Assembly: GCF_003966155.1 (NCBI RefSeq)
Contig: NZ_RXNS01000001.1
Span: forward strand, 62,001-126,000
DNA length: 64,000 nt
DNA from: Halomonas nitroreducens
Lineage (GTDB): Bacteria; Pseudomonadota; Gammaproteobacteria; Pseudomonadales; Halomonadaceae
Direction of reading: 5' to 3'
The position numbers were made by a program, and so were the translations under genes. Below the pieces are notes generated by a model. The model was not told where the DNA came from. It ran no database searches and was given only the letters and a program-made list of their open reading frames with translations. Below, one piece after another: positions 44,984 through 53,649 of this stretch (positions are counted from its first letter, which is position 1; each line of letters opens with the position of its first letter).

Positions 44984-45967
44984 GTGCTGAAGGTGACGCT
45001 GGTGACCCCGGCCGGACGGGGATCGCGGGCCGGCAACCGGACCACGGCGACCCGCTGGGCGCGACGCCTGCGGGAGCTAGGCTGCCGCGTGCGCCTGGCG
45101 GGGCCGGAGGAAGCCCCGACCAGCTGGCGCTTCGGCAGCCGGCCGCCGGACCTGCTGTTCGCCCTCCATGCCTGGCGCAGCCATGCTGCCATCCGGGCCT
45201 GCCGCGAGGCTTTCGCCTGCCCGGTGGTCGTAGTGCTCACCGGCACCGACGTCTACCGTTTCCAGCATAGCCATCCCGAGGCGTTTCTCGACAGTCTGGA
45301 CGCGGCGGATGTGCTGGTCGGATTGCACGACTGTCTGGAAGAGGATCTGCCGACGCGCTTCCATCCACGCCTGCGAATCGTGCACCAGTCGGCGCTGCCG
45401 TTGCCGCCCCGGGCCCCGGGCCCGAAGGAGCGAGCCTTCGAGGTGCTGGTCGCCGGCCACCTGCGCGAGGAGAAGGACTCGCTGCGCGCGGCCCTGGCGG
45501 CGCGCGACCTGCCGCCGACGTCACGGCTGCGGGTGGTGCAGCTCGGCAGTGCTTGCAGCGACGACTGGGCCCGCGCGGCCCGCGACGAGATGGCCCGCAA
45601 CCCGCGCTTCCGCTGGCTGGGCGATCTGCCCCGCTGGCGGGTGCGCCGCTGGATGGCACGCTCACGGCTGATGGTGATCAGCTCGCGGATGGAAGGGGGC
45701 GCCAACGTGGTCAGCGAGGCCTGCGTGGCCGGCCTGCCGGTGGTGGCCTCCGACATTCCCGGCAATCGCGGGCTGCTGGGCGAGGCCTATCCCGGTTACT
45801 TTCCCGTGACCGATACCGAGGCCCTTCGTGCCTGCCTGCTGCGCGCCGAGCGGGAGGCGTCGTTCGTCGAGACGCTGCGCCGCCATGTCGCGGCCCGGGC
45901 GCTGCTGTTCCGCCCCGAGGCCGAGCGTGATGCCCTGGCCGGCGTGCTCGCCATCTGCGGCCTCTGA
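44984..45967 (+). CDS. senB: Selenosugar synthase-like glycosyltransferase
   Basis: A 327-residue GT4-type glycosyltransferase with a C-terminal motif RMEGGANVVSEACVAGLPVVASDIPGNRGLLG. In the selenoneine pathway SenB uses UDP-N-acetylglucosamine and selenophosphate to form a selenosugar; this gene lies between senA and senC, which is strong support. The GTG at 44984 is chosen because AGGGAG lies 7 bp upstream; an upstream frame overlaps senA. It is divergent from senA with only 26 bp between start codons, and convergent with senC with a 4-bp gap. Alternative: a lipid or sugar transferase unrelated to selenium, less likely in this context. Confidence 0.85.
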   Translation: MLKVTLVTPAGRGSRAGNRTTATRWARRLRELGCRVRLAGPEEAPTSWRFGSRPPDLLFALHAWRSHAAIRACREAFACPVVVVLTGTDVYRFQHSHPEAFLDSLDAADVLVGLHDCLEEDLPTRFHPRLRIVHQSALPLPPRAPGPKERAFEVLVAGHLREEKDSLRAALAARDLPPTSRLRVVQLGSACSDDWARAARDEMARNPRFRWLGDLPRWRVRRWMARSRLMVISSRMEGGANVVSEACVAGLPVVASDIPGNRGLLGEAYPGYFPVTDTEALRACLLRAEREASFVETLRRHVAARALLFRPEAERDALAGVLAICGL

Positions 45968-45971
45968 GCCG

Positions 45972-48254
45972 TCACTCCCTCAGCACGATGGGCTCCAGAG
46001 CCTCGCCGACCTCCCGGACGCGGCCGATGATCGCGGCTTGGCGGTAGCCTTGGGCGTGCAGGGCGGCGAGGCAGGCCTCGGCACGTTCTGCCGGCACGCC
46101 GGCCAGCAGGCCGCCGGCGGTCTGGGGGTCGAACAGCAGGGGGTAGCGGGGGTGGTCCACCCAGGCTCCCTGGTCGCGAATGGCCCGGCGCAGGCGCACA
46201 TTGGCCGGTTGCAGCGAGCTCAGCAGGCCAGCGGCGACGGTATCCTCGGCGCCCTCTAGCAGCGGCAGGGCCGTCAGGTCGAGCTCGGCATCCACCTTCG
46301 AGGGGCGCGTCATCTCCACCAGGTGCCCGAGCAGGCCGAAGCCGGTGAGGTCGGTACAGGCGGAAGCGCCGTGCTCTCGCAGGCAGGTTGCGGCCTCGCG
46401 GTTCGACAGGCTCATGCTCTCGAGCGCGGCATCGATCCAGCGCCCCTTGGCCCCCAGCCGAGCATGGGCGGCGAACAGGGTGCCCGTGCCGATGGGCTTG
46501 GTAAGGATCAGCGCCTGGCCGGGGTGCAGGCCGCCCTTGGTCAGGGCGCCATCCCCCTCGGTGTCGATCAGGCCGTTGACGGCGAACCCCAGGGCCAGCT
46601 CCTGGCCCTCCCCGGTGTGGCCGCCGACCAGCGCGCACCCGGCCGCATTGAGCACCTCGATGGCGCCGGTCATCATCTGGAAGACGGTCTCCTCGACCTT
46701 GGCCTCCAGGCCCTGGGGCACGGTGGCCACGGCCGTGGCGGTCTGGGCTTCGGCGCCCATGGCGAAGATGTCGCCCAGGGCGTGATTGGCGGCTACCTTG
46801 CCGAACACATAGGGGTCGTCGAGGAAGGCGCGGAAGAAGTCCACGGTATGCACCATGGCCTTGCCCGGCGGCACCCGCACCACGGCGGCATCGTCCGGGG
46901 CGTGCAGGCCCACCAGGACGTCCTCCCGTTCCACCGGTCGCAGGGTCGACAGGGCGCGGGACAGGGTGGTGGCGCCAACCTTGGCGCCACAGCCGCCGCA
47001 GCGCATGGCGATGGCCGAGATGGCCTGGGTATGCTCCTCCTTGTCGAGGGCGACCCGACTGGTCGCGGGAGCCTGGCCGTTGTCTTCCGCCATGGGGGGC
47101 AGGGCATTGAAGCGCGCCATGAAGCGCCGGTCGATCCAGTCCTTCCAGCGCCAGACCCAGTCGCCGGCCAGGCACAGCTCGCCACGCGAGGCCACGGCGT
47201 GCCGATCACCGGTGCTGATCAGGGCCAGCCACCGGGCCTGGGGGCGGTAGGACGTCAGGGGGCGGCCGGTCACGGCGGCGCGCAGGTTGTCGGCCAGCGG
47301 GCGACCCTGGCGGACGGCGAAGACGCCGGCCTTCTCGCGGGGGTGGTTGACCTGGTGGGCGATATCGCCGGCGGCGAAGATCCGCGGATCGCTCAGCGAC
47401 TGGAGGGTGTCGCCGACCTTGATGAAACCGTCGTCATCGAGCTCGAGCCGGGTGTCGCGCAGCCAGGCGGCGCCGCCGGCGTTGGTCACCCAGACGATCT
47501 CGTCAGCCTCATGCCAGCTGCCGTTCGCGTCCTGCAGCCGGCCGGCGTCGACGACGGTGATATCGGTGCCGGTATGCACGGCGATGCCACGAGCCCGAAG
47601 GTGGTCCCGGAAATTTGCCCGGACACGGGCATTGTGGGTCGGCAGGAAGACCTCGCCACGGGTGAAGAGGGCGAAGGCCAGCTCGTCCGGGTCACGGCCC
47701 CGGTCGGCGAGCTCGCGGCGGAGGCGATGCTGCATGGCCAGCAGCAACTCGACGCCGCCGGCACCTCCACCGACCACGGCGATGCGCGTGGTCCCGGGGT
47801 GATGGGTGACGCGCTCGAGCAGCGTCTGCCAGCGGTCGTTGAAGCGATGGATCGGCTTGACCGGCACGGCATGCTCCCTGGCCCCTGTGACCGTTTCCAC
47901 TCGCGGCGTCGAGCCGATGTTGATCGACAGCTGGTCGTAGGTGACCGGGGGGCGCGAGCGGCAGAGGACGCGCTGTCCTTCATGGTCGATGCCGATCGCC
48001 TCGTCGCGCAGGAAGCGTGCCCCGGCGTATTCCGCCAGGCGGCGCAGATCGATATGCACCTCGTCATAGTCGTAGTGACCGGCGATGTAGCCCGGCAGCA
48101 TTCCGGAGTAGGGGGTATGGGAGTCCCGGCAGATCAAGGTCAGCCGTACCCCGGGCTCGGGCCGCATGGCGAAACGCTTGAGCACGCCGACGTGGCTGTG
48201 GCCGCCGCCGACCAGCACGATATCGCGTAACACCGGTTGCTGCGGTTGCTGCAT
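45972..48254 (-). CDS. senC: Flavoprotein-selenophosphate synthetase fusion (SenC / SelD)
   Basis: A 760-residue two-part protein. Residues 10-380 are an FAD/NADH-type pyridine nucleotide-disulfide oxidoreductase (IVLVGGGHSHVGVLKRF, VVGGGAGGVELLLAM, IFAAGDIAHQ), and residues 425-760 are a SelD domain with catalytic Cys and Lys in MRCGGCGAKVG, the DFFRAFLDDPYVFGKVAANHALGD segment and the nucleotide and metal site VGGHTGEG. SelD makes selenophosphate from selenide and ATP; the flavoprotein may reduce a selenium precursor. The E. coli Cys19 equivalent is replaced (GCGAK). Known bacteria carry such fusions. It could also serve selenouridine or Sec synthesis, but here its place is the selenoneine locus. 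Confidence 0.9.
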   Translation of the reverse strand: MQQPQQPVLRDIVLVGGGHSHVGVLKRFAMRPEPGVRLTLICRDSHTPYSGMLPGYIAGHYDYDEVHIDLRRLAEYAGARFLRDEAIGIDHEGQRVLCRSRPPVTYDQLSINIGSTPRVETVTGAREHAVPVKPIHRFNDRWQTLLERVTHHPGTTRIAVVGGGAGGVELLLAMQHRLRRELADRGRDPDELAFALFTRGEVFLPTHNARVRANFRDHLRARGIAVHTGTDITVVDAGRLQDANGSWHEADEIVWVTNAGGAAWLRDTRLELDDDGFIKVGDTLQSLSDPRIFAAGDIAHQVNHPREKAGVFAVRQGRPLADNLRAAVTGRPLTSYRPQARWLALISTGDRHAVASRGELCLAGDWVWRWKDWIDRRFMARFNALPPMAEDNGQAPATSRVALDKEEHTQAISAIAMRCGGCGAKVGATTLSRALSTLRPVEREDVLVGLHAPDDAAVVRVPPGKAMVHTVDFFRAFLDDPYVFGKVAANHALGDIFAMGAEAQTATAVATVPQGLEAKVEETVFQMMTGAIEVLNAAGCALVGGHTGEGQELALGFAVNGLIDTEGDGALTKGGLHPGQALILTKPIGTGTLFAAHARLGAKGRWIDAALESMSLSNREAATCLREHGASACTDLTGFGLLGHLVEMTRPSKVDAELDLTALPLLEGAEDTVAAGLLSSLQPANVRLRRAIRDQGAWVDHPRYPLLFDPQTAGGLLAGVPAERAEACLAALHAQGYRQAAIIGRVREVGEALEPIVLRE

Positions 48255-48369
48255 GGTCAGGCTCGCTCTAGATTGAGGTGACCGGTCCAGTCTAAAGGCA
48301 TTCCGGCGTCGGGAGGCCATCCCGTCGTTCGGGGGCGCGCCTGTCAGTCATTGCCAGCGAGGGTCGTCG

Positions 48370-49335
48370 ATGTCCGCCACTGCCGTGCGTTTCCATGACC
48401 AGCATGTCGACGAGGCGGGGCCCTCCTTCGGCGACGGGGTGATCGCCGGGTTGAGCCGGGAGCGCAAGCGTCTCTCGCCCAAGTACTTCTATGACGAGCG
48501 TGGCTCCCGGCTCTTCGAGGCCATCTGCCGTCAACCCGAGTATTACCTGACCCGCACCGAGGAAGGCATCCTGGCCTCGGCCGCCGAGGAGATCGCCGCC
48601 ATCGTCGGGCCGGAGTCGCTGCTGGTCGAACTGGGTAGCGGGGCCAGCCGCAAGGTCAGGTTGCTGCTCGAGGCGGTGCGTCCACGCCGTTACCTGGGCA
48701 TCGATATCTCGCGGGACTTCCTGCTCGAGAGCACCCGCCGCCTGGCGGCGGACTATCCCTGGCTCGAGGTGCATGCCGCCTGGGCCGACTTCTCGCGTCG
48801 CCTGCGCCTGCCGAGCGGCGTCGCCGGCCGTCGGGTGGTCGCCTTCTTCCCGGGCTCGAGCATCGGCAACTTCTCGCCGCGCGAGGCTGAGGCCTTCCTC
48901 GCCGGCCTGCGCCGGGCGCTGCCGGCGGGCAGCGGGGTGCTGATTGGTGTCGACCTGATCAAGGACCGGCGTATCCTTGAGGCTGCCTACAATGATGCCG
49001 CGGGCGTCACGGCGGCATTCAACCTGAACCTGCTGGCGCGCATGCGCCGCGAGCTGGGGGCCGCGGTCGAGGTGGGTGCCTTCCGGCACCTTGCCTTCTT
49101 CAATGCGCCGGCAGCGCGCATCGAGATGCACCTGGTCAGCGAGCAGCGCCAGGCCATCACCCTCGATGGGCAGCGCTTTGCCTTCGAGCCGGGCGAGACG
49201 CTGCATACCGAGAACTCCTGCAAGTACAGCGTGGCGGGGTTCCAGGCCCTGGCGGCGCGTGCCGGGTATCGGTCACGCACCGTCTGGTGCGATGACGAGG
49301 CGCTGTTCAGCGTTCACTACCTCTCGAGCGACTAG
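48370..49335 (+). CDS. egtD: L-histidine N-alpha-methyltransferase (hercynine synthase)
   Basis: SAM-dependent enzyme of 321 residues that trimethylates histidine to hercynine, the substrate of SenA or EgtB. Motifs fit the EgtD family: LSPKYFYDERGSRLFEAICRQPEYYLTRTE, LVELGSGASRKVRLLLEA (SAM site), YLGIDIS, FFPGSSIGNFSPREAEAFL and the C-terminal IEMHLVSEQ with ENSCKYS. It is divergent from senC with a 115-bp gap that must hold both promoters. It completes a set that should make selenoneine from histidine, selenide and UDP-GlcNAc. Confidence 0.93.
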   Translation: MSATAVRFHDQHVDEAGPSFGDGVIAGLSRERKRLSPKYFYDERGSRLFEAICRQPEYYLTRTEEGILASAAEEIAAIVGPESLLVELGSGASRKVRLLLEAVRPRRYLGIDISRDFLLESTRRLAADYPWLEVHAAWADFSRRLRLPSGVAGRRVVAFFPGSSIGNFSPREAEAFLAGLRRALPAGSGVLIGVDLIKDRRILEAAYNDAAGVTAAFNLNLLARMRRELGAAVEVGAFRHLAFFNAPAARIEMHLVSEQRQAITLDGQRFAFEPGETLHTENSCKYSVAGFQALAARAGYRSRTVWCDDEALFSVHYLSSD

Positions 49336-49379
49336 CGATCGAGCGACCAGCCGCTCGGCTGGCCGGGCAGCGCGGCCCG

Positions 49380-52300
49380 TCAGGCTTCGAGCCGGGTCAC
49401 CCGGATCGGCAGACCCTGGCGCACGGCGGCGCCGCTGATGGGCTCGAGCCAGGTGCCGTCCACGCGGCGGGTCGGGTCCTTGAAGCCCAGATCATTGATG
49501 TTGATGCCGGCGCGCAGCCACTCGAAGTCGGGCTGGGACTCACCCTCGATCACGTGGGGGGTGGCCCCCAGGTCGCGGTGGCCGTAGCCGTGCTCGATGC
49601 TCAGCGCTCCCGGCATCACCCCCTCGCCGACCAGCGCCAGGGCCACCACGCTGCCGCCGGGGCTCTCGATGCGAATGGTATCGCCATGACTGATGCCGAA
49701 GCGCTCGGCGTCCTGGCGATGCATCCTCACTGGGTTGTAGGGCTTGATCATGCGCAGCCGCTCGAGGCCGATGGCGTAGGAGTTCATCAGGTTCGACTTG
49801 AACGAGAACGCCAGCAGCGGCCACTCCTCCTCGGTGAACACCTCGCGCATGGCGCGGCCGTCGGCCAGCGGCGGCAGGCCGTGGCGGGGCACGCCGCGGT
49901 TGGGCTCGCCGGTCTGGGTGTTGATGCTGGTACCCACCTGCTCGTTGTAGACGCACAGGGTGCGCTTCCAGGCGCTGGTGAGGTTCTCGCCCTTGAAGTG
50001 GTCCTTGAACTCCTCGAAGCGCCCGCCGCGGGCGTATAGGTAGGCCACCGGACCACGCTCCTCGGGCCTGAGGGTGCGCTCCAGTTTCGGCAGCAGCGGG
50101 GCCAGGCCGGCGTGGGCGATGTCGCTCTCGTCGGCGTCGGGCAGCGGTTCGCCCTGCATGGCCACGTTGGCGGCGGCGCGTAGGAAGAAGTCCTCGGCAC
50201 GGTTGAGCGGATGCAGGTTGCCGTCGGCGTCGGGGATCGCGCCCTCGCCGAAACCCGGCAGCCCGAGGCGCTTGGCGGTGGCGATGAAGAAGCTCTCCAT
50301 GGAGACCGGCTCGCCTTCCGCGGTCTTCTGCTGGCGCGGCTCCACCACGGGCCAGCAGGCGGTGGTCATCCTGCCCAGGTTGCCCTTCCAGGCGCCGGTG
50401 AAGCCCCACACCTCGTACATCACCGAGTCCGGCACGATGTAGTCGGCGTAGCGGTTGGTCTCGTTGAGGAAGCCGTCGACGGCGACGAAGAGCCCCAGGC
50501 GCCCGGGGTCCTTGAGCTTGTCGGCGATCAGCGCCTCCAGGCCCGCCTGCCCGTAGATGGGGTTGGCCATGCAGCCGATGACCGCCTTGATCGGGTAGGG
50601 GTAGCCGTCCAGCGCCGAGGGCAGGTGCTCGGTCAGCGTCGGCGGTGCCAGCGAGCGCCAGGGCGCACGGGCGGGGTAGGGGTCCTCCCCGGCGGCCACC
50701 TTGCGCTGGTACTCGGAGGACTTCTCGTAGGGGAAGCGCGAGCGGGAGAGGAAGACCCCCTGGGGGCCGCGCTTGCCGGGGAAGTTGGCCAGGTCGTAGC
50801 GGGGGCCTTCGCCCACGCCGTTGAACTGGCCGCCGCCGGGGGCGCTGCCGCCCTTGCGGTTGTGGTTGCCGGCCAGCACGTTGAGCATCTGCATGCCGAA
50901 GGCGGCGTAGAAGCCGTTGCCGGACATCATGCCGCCGTGGGAGTTGGTCACTGCGCGACGGCCATGGCTCGCGAAGCGCTCTGCCAGGTCGACGATGGTG
51001 GCCTCGGGGATGCCGCAGTGCTCGCTATACTCGGCCAGGGAGTACTCGTTCGCAGACTCGCGCAGCAGCACCATGCTGCTCTTCACCCGCACGGTAGAAC
51101 TGTCGGCGAGCTCGACATCACGGTCGACGAAGAGCTCGGCGGCCATCGCGTCGACGCTCTTCGTAAGCTCGCCGTCGGCCACCACCATGGGCACGTCGGC
51201 ATCGCTGTCGGCCTCGGCCAGGCCCAGGTCGCTGGCGCGCAGGAAGCGGCCGCGGCGCGGGTGGTCATCGGACTCGATCACCAGGTGGGTGGCGTTGGTG
51301 TGGGTCACTTCATTGGCGGCGTCCGCGGCGGGCTGGCCGGGCAGTGCCAGGAAGTCCCTGGCGTAGCCTTCGTGGTCGAGCAGCCACTGGATCATGGCCA
51401 TGGCCAGGGCGCTGTCGCTGCCCGGGCGGATCGGCACCCAGCGGTTGTGGTCGGCGGCGTGGGAGGCCGAGGCGTTGAGGCCGGGATCGACCACCACGTA
51501 CTCCAGGGTGCCGGCGGCACGTGCCTGGGCGATCAGTCGCCCCTGGCGCTTGAACGGGTTGCCGGCCTGGCTGGGGGCGGTGCCCACGTAGAGGATGAAG
51601 CGGGCGTTCTGGATGTCCGGCTTGGTGTGCGCGAACTTCTGCATGTCGTTCATCACCGCACCCGAGCCCATGCGATAGGCAAGGCCGCAGTAGGAGCCGT
51701 GGTGGCCGTAGTTGCGGGTGCCGAAGGCGTTGAAGGCGAAGCGCTTGAGGATCGCGGAGCGGCCGTAGTCGGTGGCCTCCATCACCATCAGCTGGTTGGC
51801 CTTCGGGCCATACTCGGGATTCTCCGGGTCGATCAGGGTATCGAGATCGTGGATGGCGCGCAGGCCGTCCACATGGCCCTCGCCGAACAGGTCGCCGCCC
51901 TCGCAGATCTCCTCGATGACCTGCTCGAAGGGCACCTTCTTCCATTCGCGGCTGCCGCGCTCGCCCACCCGCTTGAGGCAGTGGGTGATGCGGAAGGGGC
52001 TGTCGATTTGCGCCATCATGGCGTTGCCCCGGGCGCAGGCGGTGGAGCGGTTCTGCTGGCCCTGGTCACCGAAGGCGCTGACGCTGCGCAGCGCCTCGAC
52101 CACCGGGGTGCGCATGGGCAGGTGCTCGCCGGCGGAGAGCGGGTGGTAGGGGTTGCCGGCCACGCGCAGCACCTGGTCGGTGGCGTTGTCGACGCGCACT
52201 CGCACCCCGCACTTGGTGGTGCAGCCGTAGCAGACGGTGAAGGCCACGCGCTGGTCAGGGTTGAGGGTGAGCTCGCCCGCAGGGTCGACGCTGTACTCCG

Positions 52301-52475
52301 GCGCCAGGGAGTTGCCGTGGATGCGGTGCTCGGGGGGCTCGCCGGCGCTGCCGGTGACGCCCTTGGCCATCTTGACCAGCGGGTCGGAGTAGCCGGCGGC
52401 GAAGGTGGCGGCGCCGCCGGCGGCGACGGCGCCCTTGAGGAAGCGGCGACGTGAGGTGTCGGTTGACTTAGCCAT
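49380..52475 (-). CDS. Tat-exported molybdopterin oxidoreductase, tetrathionate/selenate-reductase-like catalytic subunit
   Basis: A 1031-residue DMSO-reductase-family enzyme. The N-terminal twin-arginine signal (TSRRRFLKGAVAAGGAA) sends the folded protein to the periplasm. One [4Fe-4S] site is formed by CYGCTTKCG and the later CARGNA cysteine, and the probable Mo ligand is the cysteine in GHHGSYCGLAYRMG. It resembles TtrA/PsrA/SrdA-type enzymes; genes are ordered FeS-NrfD-Mo as in srdBCA and unlike ttrBCA only in detail. Substrate could be selenate, tetrathionate or another chalcogen compound; the selenium locus next door favours selenate, but this is inference. Its start overlaps the nrfD-like stop by 8 bp. 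Confidence 0.85.
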   Translation of the reverse strand: MAKSTDTSRRRFLKGAVAAGGAATFAAGYSDPLVKMAKGVTGSAGEPPEHRIHGNSLAPEYSVDPAGELTLNPDQRVAFTVCYGCTTKCGVRVRVDNATDQVLRVAGNPYHPLSAGEHLPMRTPVVEALRSVSAFGDQGQQNRSTACARGNAMMAQIDSPFRITHCLKRVGERGSREWKKVPFEQVIEEICEGGDLFGEGHVDGLRAIHDLDTLIDPENPEYGPKANQLMVMEATDYGRSAILKRFAFNAFGTRNYGHHGSYCGLAYRMGSGAVMNDMQKFAHTKPDIQNARFILYVGTAPSQAGNPFKRQGRLIAQARAAGTLEYVVVDPGLNASASHAADHNRWVPIRPGSDSALAMAMIQWLLDHEGYARDFLALPGQPAADAANEVTHTNATHLVIESDDHPRRGRFLRASDLGLAEADSDADVPMVVADGELTKSVDAMAAELFVDRDVELADSSTVRVKSSMVLLRESANEYSLAEYSEHCGIPEATIVDLAERFASHGRRAVTNSHGGMMSGNGFYAAFGMQMLNVLAGNHNRKGGSAPGGGQFNGVGEGPRYDLANFPGKRGPQGVFLSRSRFPYEKSSEYQRKVAAGEDPYPARAPWRSLAPPTLTEHLPSALDGYPYPIKAVIGCMANPIYGQAGLEALIADKLKDPGRLGLFVAVDGFLNETNRYADYIVPDSVMYEVWGFTGAWKGNLGRMTTACWPVVEPRQQKTAEGEPVSMESFFIATAKRLGLPGFGEGAIPDADGNLHPLNRAEDFFLRAAANVAMQGEPLPDADESDIAHAGLAPLLPKLERTLRPEERGPVAYLYARGGRFEEFKDHFKGENLTSAWKRTLCVYNEQVGTSINTQTGEPNRGVPRHGLPPLADGRAMREVFTEEEWPLLAFSFKSNLMNSYAIGLERLRMIKPYNPVRMHRQDAERFGISHGDTIRIESPGGSVVALALVGEGVMPGALSIEHGYGHRDLGATPHVIEGESQPDFEWLRAGININDLGFKDPTRRVDGTWLEPISGAAVRQGLPIRVTRLEA

Positions 52476-53649
52476 GACGGAGGGCTCCTTCGACGTCAGG
52501 GTGGTCGGGTGCGGCGGGGGAGATATCGGCGGTACTGCCGCCCTGGGTGGCCTGGCGCCACGGCACGAAGAGGTCGATCAGCAGGATGGCGGCGAGCCAC
52601 AGGCCGAAGGTGCCGACGATGCCGAGGATGCCGGAAGAGCCGGCGGGAATGCCGTAGTGGTGAAAGCCGGCGCTGTGGCGGGCCACGGTCTGCACGTCCA
52701 TCAGCACTACCCAGCGGAACATCCAGCCGACGTGCAGGGCCACCAGGCCGAGCACCCAGCCCCAGGCGTAAAGCGTCGGCCGGCGTGAGGCGGGGCCAGT
52801 CAGCAGGTAGAGCACCGCGCCGAACAGCACCACGCCGGTGAGGCCGCCCCACAGGGCGGTGCTTCGCCACTCGGCGCTGTCGCGCACGGATGCCAGGGCC
52901 GCGGCCACCGAGCCGGCGTTGGCGTTGATGCCGTCGAGCAACCAGCTGCCGGCGACCAGCCCGGCGACCAGGCAAGCCCCCAGCATCACCTTGAGCATCT
53001 GCCGATTGACCGCTGTGCTGCGCTCACCGGCCAGGCGGTTGAGCACCAGGATCAGGCCCGCGGCGGCGATGAAGCCGGTGGCCACGAACATCGGCGGCAG
53101 CCAAACGGTGTGCCACAGCGGGCGGGCCTTGACGATGGCCACCTCGGCGCCGGTGTAGAGCATGATGCCGGTGGAGAGGGCGAGGGTGCCGAGCCCCACC
53201 AGCACCACCAGGGCGCGCGGGGTGGGGGGCTCGCCCAGCGACAGCCAGCGGGCGACCAGGCCTCCGAGCCCGGGCGCCTGGCGATGGGCCTGCAGCGCCG
53301 GGCGCCAGGCCAGCCACGAAAGCACGATCACGCCGACCACGTAGAGGGGCAGCACCAGGCTGCCGACGGACATCCAGGAGTGGCTGTTGGCGTAGGCGTA
53401 GAAGTGCCAGAAGCGCAGGGGCTGGTGCAGGTCGGCGAGCAGTGCCACCGGCGCCACCAGGGTGGTGGTGAGGCAGGCGAGCAGCGCCAGGCGCGCGGTA
53501 GGCAGCCAGCGCGGCCTGCCGAAGACCAGCGCCGGGGCGGCCAGCCACAGGGTGGCGTAGGAGAGCGCGATCATGAAGAAGTACTGCACCGCCCAGGGAT
53601 ACCAGGCGATGTCGAAGCGCGGGGCGAGCAGCTCAATGGCGGAATTCAT
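52468..53649 (-). CDS. NrfD/PsrC-like membrane subunit
   Basis: A 393-residue inner-membrane protein with about nine to ten hydrophobic helices, the quinol-oxidising anchor of the molybdoenzyme. Typical features: PWAVQYFFMIALSYATLW at the start, a VALLADLHQPLRFWHFYAYANSHSWMSVGS segment and FRWVVLMDVQTVARHSAGFHHY near the C-terminus. It overlaps the FeS gene by 17 bp and the catalytic gene by 8 bp, so all three are translationally coupled. It would pass electrons from the quinol pool to the periplasmic FeS subunit. Confidence 0.9.
   Translation of the reverse strand: MNSAIELLAPRFDIAWYPWAVQYFFMIALSYATLWLAAPALVFGRPRWLPTARLALLACLTTTLVAPVALLADLHQPLRFWHFYAYANSHSWMSVGSLVLPLYVVGVIVLSWLAWRPALQAHRQAPGLGGLVARWLSLGEPPTPRALVVLVGLGTLALSTGIMLYTGAEVAIVKARPLWHTVWLPPMFVATGFIAAAGLILVLNRLAGERSTAVNRQMLKVMLGACLVAGLVAGSWLLDGINANAGSVAAALASVRDSAEWRSTALWGGLTGVVLFGAVLYLLTGPASRRPTLYAWGWVLGLVALHVGWMFRWVVLMDVQTVARHSAGFHHYGIPAGSSGILGIVGTFGLWLAAILLIDLFVPWRQATQGGSTADISPAAPDHPDVEGALRHG

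Noticed and set aside
43620..49335. Ergothioneine rather than selenoneine biosynthesis
   Set aside because: EgtB- and EgtD-like genes alone would allow it, but egtA, egtC and egtE are missing, and the SenB- and SelD-type genes between them point to the selenium pathway.
50211..52454. A 747-codon open frame on the plus strand
   Set aside because: It is the mirror of the molybdoenzyme gene; its translation is Val/Gly/His-rich with no domain pattern.
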